This document shows, one piece after another, positions 58,561 through 64,000 of a stretch of 64,000 nucleotides of DNA. The notes below the pieces were generated by a model, which was given only the letters and a program-made list of their open reading frames with translations, had not been told where the DNA came from and ran no database searches. The DNA is from Phoenix dactylifera. Taxonomy: Eukaryota > Streptophyta > Magnoliopsida > Arecales > Arecaceae. The stretch covers positions 3,534,001-3,598,000 of the forward strand of contig NC_052393.1 in NCBI RefSeq assembly GCF_009389715.1. Direction: 5' to 3'. The position numbers were made by a program, and so were the translations under genes. Each line of letters begins with the position of its first letter. Position 1 is the first letter of the stretch.

Positions 58561-61500
58561 AGGTCATCTTATGGAATTGTCGTGGCGCGGGGAAGCCCTC
58601 TTTTGCGCCGGCCTTCCGCAGGATTGTGCAGCTGCATTGTCCGGATATATGTGTGTTGTTTGAGACCCGGCTTTCCGGAAGGAGTCTTCAGAAGGCTAGG
58701 AGAGCGGTTCCTCGGTCGTGGGGATTTTATGCAGTTGAGTCCCAGGGGTTGTCAGGTGGTATTATAGTCACCTGGGCGCAGGGCTCTTGCAGGGTGGATG
58801 TGTTCCATGTATGTACTCAGGAGGTAGTTATAGTGATTTCGGAGGGTAGTGGTGTTTCTTGGGTGCTTGCTGCAGTGTATGCCAGTACTGACTTCAGGGA
58901 GAGGCGGACATTGTGGGAGGAGGCGTCTCAGCTGATTAGTCAGGGGTGCCCTATAATGGTGGCTGGTGATTTCAATTGCATCGTTGATCCTCAGGAGAAG
59001 ATGGGGGGAAAACCTTTCTCATATGAGAGGAAGGTTAGGGAATTTCAAGATTTTTTGACATCGAATGGTTTGATAGATCTGGAGTTTTCTGGTTCCAGAT
59101 TTACATGGTGTAATAATCAGCAGGGTCAGGCTAGAGTATGGGAGCGACTTGACAGGGCCTATGCGACTGCTGGGTGGGTTCAGTGCTTTCCGGATCACCG
59201 TGTGAGCCATTTGCCCAGCATTGCGTCGGATCACTGTCCATTACTGGTGAGTACAGACACTTTTATTCCAGTTCGGCCCCCATTTAGATTTGAGAAAATA
59301 TGGCTTTGTTATCCGAGATCATGGGAGATGGTGAGGGAGGCTTGGAGTGCTCCGGTTAGAGGAGATGCTATGTATCGGGTGTCTCGTAGACTGGAGTTGA
59401 CGAGGCGACGACTGAGGAGGTGGAACCGTGAGGAGGTGGGAGACATTTTCAGGAGGATTGAGGAATCTGAGGAGGCAATTGCTAGGTTACAGGCTCAGGA
59501 GGACCAGAGGGGAGGTCTAGCAGATGGGGAGATGGGGGAGCTCAGATCACTATTGACACTGCATGATGGTCTTCTTAGACAGCAGGAGATATTTTGGAGA
59601 CAGAAATCGAGGGTACAGTGGATTGTGGAGGGGGACAGAAACACTAGATTTTTCCACCAGGCGACAGTTATCAGAAGGCATCAGAACAGGATCAGAGTTA
59701 TCAGGGATGAGAGGGGGCAGTTGTCAGAGGATCCGGAGAGGATTCAGAGGGTTATGGAGTGTTTTTTCAGGGCCAGGTGGACAGAGCAGCCTACAGGTGG
59801 GAGCATAGTGGATATCTACTCGCCTGAGGTTGGGGTGTCAGAGGGGGAGACAGCCGCATTGACCAGACCAGTATCGGAGGAGGAGATCAGAGAGGCAGTG
59901 AGGTCCCTCGCGGGGGACAAGGCCCCAGGGCCGGATGGTTTCCCACCCTTACTTTTTCAGAGATATTGGATGATAGTGGGCCGAGATGTGATGGCGGCTA
60001 TACAGCAGTTTTTCAGTATAGCAGTGATGGCGGCAGATTGGCAGAGGACTTTTATTACCCTGATACCGAAGCGGCAGGATGCCACGGAGCCGAGTCATTT
60101 CCGGCCGATTAGCCTTTGTACGACCCTGTACAAGGTGACAGCGAAGATTCTCGCTGTCCGTTTGCGGTGTGTCCTTCCTAGGCTTATTAGCCCAGAGCAG
60201 GGAGCTTTCTTGGAGGGGCGGAGTATATCTGATAATGTACTTATTGCCCAGGAGTTTATGTTTGATCTCGGCAGGGCCCCGGTGAGGAGGAGCTTGATGG
60301 GGATCAAGCTAGATATGGAGAGGGCCTATGATAAGGTGAGATGGGACTTCTTGCAGCAGTCTTTGCAGGGGTTTGGATTTTTTGAGACTTGGATCAGATG
60401 GGTGATGGGCTGTGTACGTGCCCCTTCCTTTGCTATCTTGATGAACGGGACGCCATCCCGTTTCTTTGTGTCGACAGGGGGGCTGCGTCAGGGGTGCCCC
60501 CTCTCTCCCCTATTATTCATTATGTGCTCAGATGCATTGTCTAGAGCTCTACGACGAGCTGTGGTCTCTCAGGAGCTGGAGGTTTATAGACCGGTGGTGA
60601 GGGCTCCTCCGATTTCTCACTTGTTGTTTGCGGATGACTGTTTGCTCTTGGCCAGGTCGTCGGTGCAGTCGGCTCGGATCATCTGTGGGATTATTCGGGA
60701 CTACTGTGCAGCTTCAGGACAGCGGGTCAATCAGTCCAAGTCATCTATTATTTTCAGCCCAAAGACCAAAGTAGCTGTGAGGCGTTCGATAGTGGAGATC
60801 CTGGGGGTGGGAGAGCAGGAGGGCATGATGACATACCTAGGGGTCCCACTCTCCGGCCAGCGGCTGCGGCGGAGGGATTGTGCAGCGCTGGAGCTCGGTA
60901 TCAGACGGAGACTCGAGGGGTGGCAGATGCATACACTTTCGATGATGGGTAGGATCACTTTGGTTCGTTCAGTTCTTACCTCGGTCCCTATCTATCTACT
61001 TTCCAATACTATCATTCCAGTTACAGTCCTGAGATCCCTTGAGCAGCTGTTTAGGGACTTTATTTGGGGGAGGTGCAGTGGCAGAGGGGGACTCCACTTG
61101 GTGGCTTGGGATGTTGTGTGCCAGCCGGCTAGCTATGGAGGATTGGGGGTGCAGTCGTTGGTGGCCACGCGGGAGGCACTAGTTGCTAGACATGCAGTTA
61201 GATTTATGCTTGAGCCCGAGGGTATGTGGTCTTCACTGATGAGGGCCAAATATGGTGCCTTGGTTCCTGGGGTGCGAGCTAGCTGTCACCATTCTCCGAT
61301 TTGGAGGGAGATTTGCACTAGAGTTGGGGTGGTGCTTCCAGAGATTAGATGGATCATAGGTGATGGACGGTCTATTGATGTGCTGGAGGACAGTTGGGTG
61401 ACCGAGATACCGATCTGCCGTATGCCGACCATGGTTGATGCGACGAGATTAGCTGGATGCAGGGTTAGTGAGCTGCTGACACTAGAGGGGGCTCGATGGA

Positions 61501-62699
61501 GGGAGGAGATGGTCCGGGAGGTCTTTGGAGAGCGACTGGCGGAGTCGGTTCTATCTATTCCGATTCCCACTGGAGGGGGGGGCGACAGGCTAGTATGGGT
61601 TCCGACGGGACGGACGCGGGTACGGGTCAGAGATCTCCGTGCATTGACTGGTAGGGAGCCAGCTCGTCAGATTGAGGGCGGCTGGATATGGAGGTTGCGG
61701 ATTCATCCGCGAGTGGCTTTATTCATCTGGAAGGTGGCCTGGGGCTGCCTTCCTACGAGGAGCTTGTTAGCCCGGCGTGGCATGGCGGTCTCTCAGTGTT
61801 GTGAGGAGTGTGCAGATAGTGAGGAGACGATCGAGCATGTCCTCCTGCAGTGCCCCAGAGCCAGAGAGATATGGAGGAGATCACCGGTCCTACTACCCGA
61901 CTCGATAGTCTCTGCACAGGATATGATTCAGATGTTGAGAGCCTCCATGCTGAGTCCCCGATCTGTGGAGGTAGGGGTTCTGGTGGCATACCTGTCCTAT
62001 CACATCTGGTTGGATAGGAATGCCGGTCTGTTTGAGGGGAGGAGGTCGCCTCCGAGGAGGGTGGTGGATAGAGCGACGCTAGCTGCGAGGGAGGTTCTTG
62101 CGGCTACCATGCGATTTTCTTCTGGGATAGCCAGGGACATCTGGGGTACTCTCCACGCTGCTTCAGCACCCCGGTTTGCCCTTGTTTCTTGTGTACCCCC
62201 ACCCCTTGGCTATCTTAAAGTAAATTTCGATGGCAGTCGGTCAGTGGATGGTGTGGTTGGAGGAGTTGGATTTGTGGTTAGGAACCACTATGGCAGGATG
62301 ATAGCGGCAGGAGGGCGGCGTACGCCTGGACTCTCTGTGGTCGGAGCTGAGCTGCGGGCGGCGTGGGAGGGTATGTCCTATGTGTGGCAGGTTCTTGGTG
62401 TGGAGCGGGTATGCCTTGAGGGGGATTCATCTGTGGTTGTCGAGTGGCTCCGAGGGGCGGATCGGTTTGGGGATGGCCATCCCCTCATTAGAGATATACG
62501 TAGGATGGTATGTATGATGGGCGACGTTCAGATAGGACATGTGTTTAGAGAGGCGAACAGGGCTGCAGATTGGGTCGCCTCTCATGCTGCCCGGCATTTC
62601 GGAGACTTTACTTGGACGTCTGATGATGATGTTCATCCTTACTTGTATCTTTTACTTTTCCGCGATTTAGCAGGTTGTACTTACGTTAGAGTTATATGA
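58557..62699 (+). CDS. LINE ORF2: endonuclease, reverse transcriptase, RNase H (intact)
   Basis: An uninterrupted 1380-aa polyprotein. The apurinic-like endonuclease occupies aa 1 to about 230: N7 in LWNCRG, E36 in LFETRL, D138/N140 in GDFNC, and SDH at 224-226. The reverse transcriptase spans about 440-760 with DKAPGPDGFPPLLFQ, FRPISLCTTLYK, LDMERAYDKVRW, GLRQGCPLSPLLF (near 645) and the active-site FADD at 691-694. A zf-RVT domain (about 1044-1110) has CCEEC and IEHVLLQC. A C-terminal RNase H domain (from about 1220) has D1225 in NFDGS, AELRAAW, LEGDSS and EANRAADWVA, so all four acidic positions are present. It nicks target DNA and copies the element RNA in place. Its ATG overlaps the ORF1 stop as ATGA. 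Confidence 0.95.
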   Translation: MKVILWNCRGAGKPSFAPAFRRIVQLHCPDICVLFETRLSGRSLQKARRAVPRSWGFYAVESQGLSGGIIVTWAQGSCRVDVFHVCTQEVVIVISEGSGVSWVLAAVYASTDFRERRTLWEEASQLISQGCPIMVAGDFNCIVDPQEKMGGKPFSYERKVREFQDFLTSNGLIDLEFSGSRFTWCNNQQGQARVWERLDRAYATAGWVQCFPDHRVSHLPSIASDHCPLLVSTDTFIPVRPPFRFEKIWLCYPRSWEMVREAWSAPVRGDAMYRVSRRLELTRRRLRRWNREEVGDIFRRIEESEEAIARLQAQEDQRGGLADGEMGELRSLLTLHDGLLRQQEIFWRQKSRVQWIVEGDRNTRFFHQATVIRRHQNRIRVIRDERGQLSEDPERIQRVMECFFRARWTEQPTGGSIVDIYSPEVGVSEGETAALTRPVSEEEIREAVRSLAGDKAPGPDGFPPLLFQRYWMIVGRDVMAAIQQFFSIAVMAADWQRTFITLIPKRQDATEPSHFRPISLCTTLYKVTAKILAVRLRCVLPRLISPEQGAFLEGRSISDNVLIAQEFMFDLGRAPVRRSLMGIKLDMERAYDKVRWDFLQQSLQGFGFFETWIRWVMGCVRAPSFAILMNGTPSRFFVSTGGLRQGCPLSPLLFIMCSDALSRALRRAVVSQELEVYRPVVRAPPISHLLFADDCLLLARSSVQSARIICGIIRDYCAASGQRVNQSKSSIIFSPKTKVAVRRSIVEILGVGEQEGMMTYLGVPLSGQRLRRRDCAALELGIRRRLEGWQMHTLSMMGRITLVRSVLTSVPIYLLSNTIIPVTVLRSLEQLFRDFIWGRCSGRGGLHLVAWDVVCQPASYGGLGVQSLVATREALVARHAVRFMLEPEGMWSSLMRAKYGALVPGVRASCHHSPIWREICTRVGVVLPEIRWIIGDGRSIDVLEDSWVTEIPICRMPTMVDATRLAGCRVSELLTLEGARWREEMVREVFGERLAESVLSIPIPTGGGGDRLVWVPTGRTRVRVRDLRALTGREPARQIEGGWIWRLRIHPRVALFIWKVAWGCLPTRSLLARRGMAVSQCCEECADSEETIEHVLLQCPRAREIWRRSPVLLPDSIVSAQDMIQMLRASMLSPRSVEVGVLVAYLSYHIWLDRNAGLFEGRRSPPRRVVDRATLAAREVLAATMRFSSGIARDIWGTLHAASAPRFALVSCVPPPLGYLKVNFDGSRSVDGVVGGVGFVVRNHYGRMIAAGGRRTPGLSVVGAELRAAWEGMSYVWQVLGVERVCLEGDSSVVVEWLRGADRFGDGHPLIRDIRRMVCMMGDVQIGHVFREANRAADWVASHAARHFGDFTWTSDDDVHPYLYLLLFRDLAGCTYVRVI

Positions 62700-62742
62700 A
62701 TGAGTAGCCGTTTTACCAAAAAACAAAAAAAAAAAAAAAAAA

Positions 62743-62755
62743 AAAAGAAACGAAA
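62743..62755. repeat. Right target-site duplication of the LINE (candidate)
   Basis: AAAAGAAACGAAA directly follows and merges with the poly(A) tail; it matches 56268-56280. Confidence 0.55.
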
Positions 62756-63106
62756 TATATAACAGTCGGCGGTGAACGGTGTGACTCATGAGGGCTTTGT
62801 TTGTCATCGAACGGACTTGCTTGTGATGCGGTATGAGACCCTGTCCCCACCATGTCACAAGTGATGTGCTGATGACGTGCGTGACGCAAAAATAAGCGTT
62901 CCAAGACGGAGAACTTATGGCCTACACGGCATACACTTGGGACAATGCATTCCCCGCTCGTTCTTAGGAGCTGTATTCATCAAGCACTCAGCTTGATATA
63001 TAATTATAATAATAAAAAAATATACATGGCCACATAGTGCATACCATATATGTATATAGCTATTTTTTTTTTTTGCTTAGGAAAAAAGGGGGGGGGGGGG
63101 GAGATA
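62756..63106. other. Spacer, no gene seen
   Basis: AT-rich DNA with T- and G-homopolymers at 63062-63101. Confidence 0.5.
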
Positions 63107-63362
63107 GGGACAAGCCCACCCCCGCGTAGCAGCCCCCATTGGGCCCCCGTTCCACTAGGGGAATGTTTGATGCGGGCAAAAATGACCGTGTGTTAGGCAT
63201 CCCGACCGATTTTACTCACACTCTCCCCATCCGAAAGGGACAAGCCCACCCCCGCGTAGCAGCCCCCACTGGGCCCCCGTTCCACTAGGGGAATGTTTGA
63301 TGCGGGCAAAAATGACCGTGTGTTAGGCATCCCGACCGGTTTTACTCACACTCTCCCCATCC
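63107..63362. repeat. Tandem duplication of a GC-rich 130-bp unit
   Basis: Two head-to-tail copies start at 63111 and 63241. They differ at only about two positions over the first 122 bases. Each includes CCCACCCCCGCGTAGCAGCC, TTCCACTAGGGGAATG and GACCGTGTGTTAGGCATC. The unit is GC-rich against AT-rich flanks and has no open frame of note. Confidence 0.9.
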
Positions 63363-64000
63363 GGCTCAGCTACCCTTCTGAGCTCCGGCTCGAGTCCCAT
63401 GTGTGAGTACGTCACACCTAGCACCACCCCGGTTACTAGAAGTCCAAGATGCGTTCCTATGCCTCATATCCAAGCAGTGGCCGAAGCCAATTTTTTTTTC
63501 ACATTTGCATAATAAGTAGGCAAGATCATTACCAACTCTAAAACATAGCATGACATTTAATTAAATAGCAACAAAATGGATTAGATACTCGTCTCCTTGA
63601 TGGAACTCAAACCGAACCTCTCTCTCTCTCTCTCTCTTCTCTCTATTCTATTTTCTCTCTCATCGTGTTTGTTATGCTAATCAGAAGTTTTAACTCTAGA
63701 GGAGTGTCAAGGGAATGACCCATGCATCTAAGATAGCTATTGTAAATCCTATTTGGCTTTTAAATTGAAAAATCCTAATCACGACAGACGAGATGTGGAC
63801 TTTTAGAAGAGTGTCACAATCTTGTCGGATATTTAGATTTGAAATAAGATTAAGAAAGATCAAACAAATACGGTGAGGAAACAAGACTGACGTTAGATAT
63901 ATTTCTTTTAGGCTATGATTATTCTTATCAGAAGGATATTTGACCTTAGTTATCTGGACTGTGAGTTACCTCTACTCCTGGTGTTTTATCATATACATGA
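63363..64000. other. Spacer to window end
   Basis: Contains a short (CT)n microsatellite at about 63617-63638. No gene recognised. Confidence 0.5.

Larger units (their letters stand above)
56281..62745 (+). mobile_element. Near full-length L1-type LINE retrotransposon
   Basis: About 6.46 kb, distinctly GC- and G-rich against AT-rich flanks. Layout: leader 56281-56425, ORF1 (nucleic-acid-binding) 56426-58560 with one frameshift, ORF2 (endonuclease, reverse transcriptase, RNase H) 58557-62699, then a very short 3' end and poly(A) from about 62718. Matching 13-base sequences flank it (56268-56280 and 62743-62755). The single visible lesion and the intact 1380-codon ORF2 suggest recent insertion. 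The 3' end (CCGTTTTAxCAAAAAA) is shared with the truncated copy at 2.8-3.3 kb. The 5' boundary rests on the candidate target duplication. Confidence 0.9.

Noticed and set aside
1..64000. CRISPR array, bacterial operon or viral genome
   Set aside because: Spliced plant genes and retroelements throughout; the tandem repeats lack the regular spacer pattern of CRISPR, and no viral replication or capsid genes are seen.

Overview
This is a plant nuclear genome window. It carries spliced genes with GT-AG introns, an auxin-influx carrier, a thaumatin-like protein, a plant-type O-methyltransferase, and abundant LINEs and MITE-like elements in an AT-rich background. GC-rich exons (most strikingly the thaumatin-like gene) against AT-rich introns and spacers point to a monocot. 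A palm-like genome is possible, but that is inference only.

Layout. 1-9.6 kb holds no gene I can support; it contains repeats, a dead LINE 3' end (2.78-3.3 kb) and a MITE-like element (6.2-6.6 kb). 9.84-13.27 kb (minus) is a complete seven-exon LAX2-type auxin influx carrier with a TATA box and GA/CT-rich leader. 14-22.5 kb is spacer with a GC-rich G-box patch, LINE and SINE-like remnants, a hAT-like remnant and a foldback element nested in (TA)n. 22.83-33.28 kb (plus) is a seven-exon gene for a DUF615/DarP(YjgA)-like ribosome-maturation protein with a probable organelle-targeting N-terminus. Its introns hold an antisense LINE remnant and a three-unit tandem array of about 840 bp per unit. 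33.3-43.6 kb is spacer with hAT-like and Harbinger-like MITEs. 43.7-45.5 kb (plus) is a three-exon thaumatin-like (PR-5 family) gene with a hydrophobic C-terminal tail. 45.5-53 kb is spacer. 53.07-54.80 kb (minus) is a two-exon class II plant O-methyltransferase. 56.28-62.75 kb (plus) is an almost full-length L1-type LINE: ORF1 has one frameshift, ORF2 is intact at 1380 aa, and the element has a poly(A) tail and candidate target-site duplication. The window ends with a tandemly duplicated GC-rich 130-bp unit (63.1-63.36 kb).

The four host genes (auxin transport, ribosome maturation, defence/cell-wall protein, secondary-metabolite methylation) have no evident functional linkage. They look like an ordinary gene-poor euchromatic stretch expanded by retroelements. 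The most notable signals are the near-intact LINE with an ATGA overlap between its two reading frames, a dispersed repeat with the layout of a plant snRNA promoter, the plant DarP homologue with its duplicated upstream region, and the nested foldback element.
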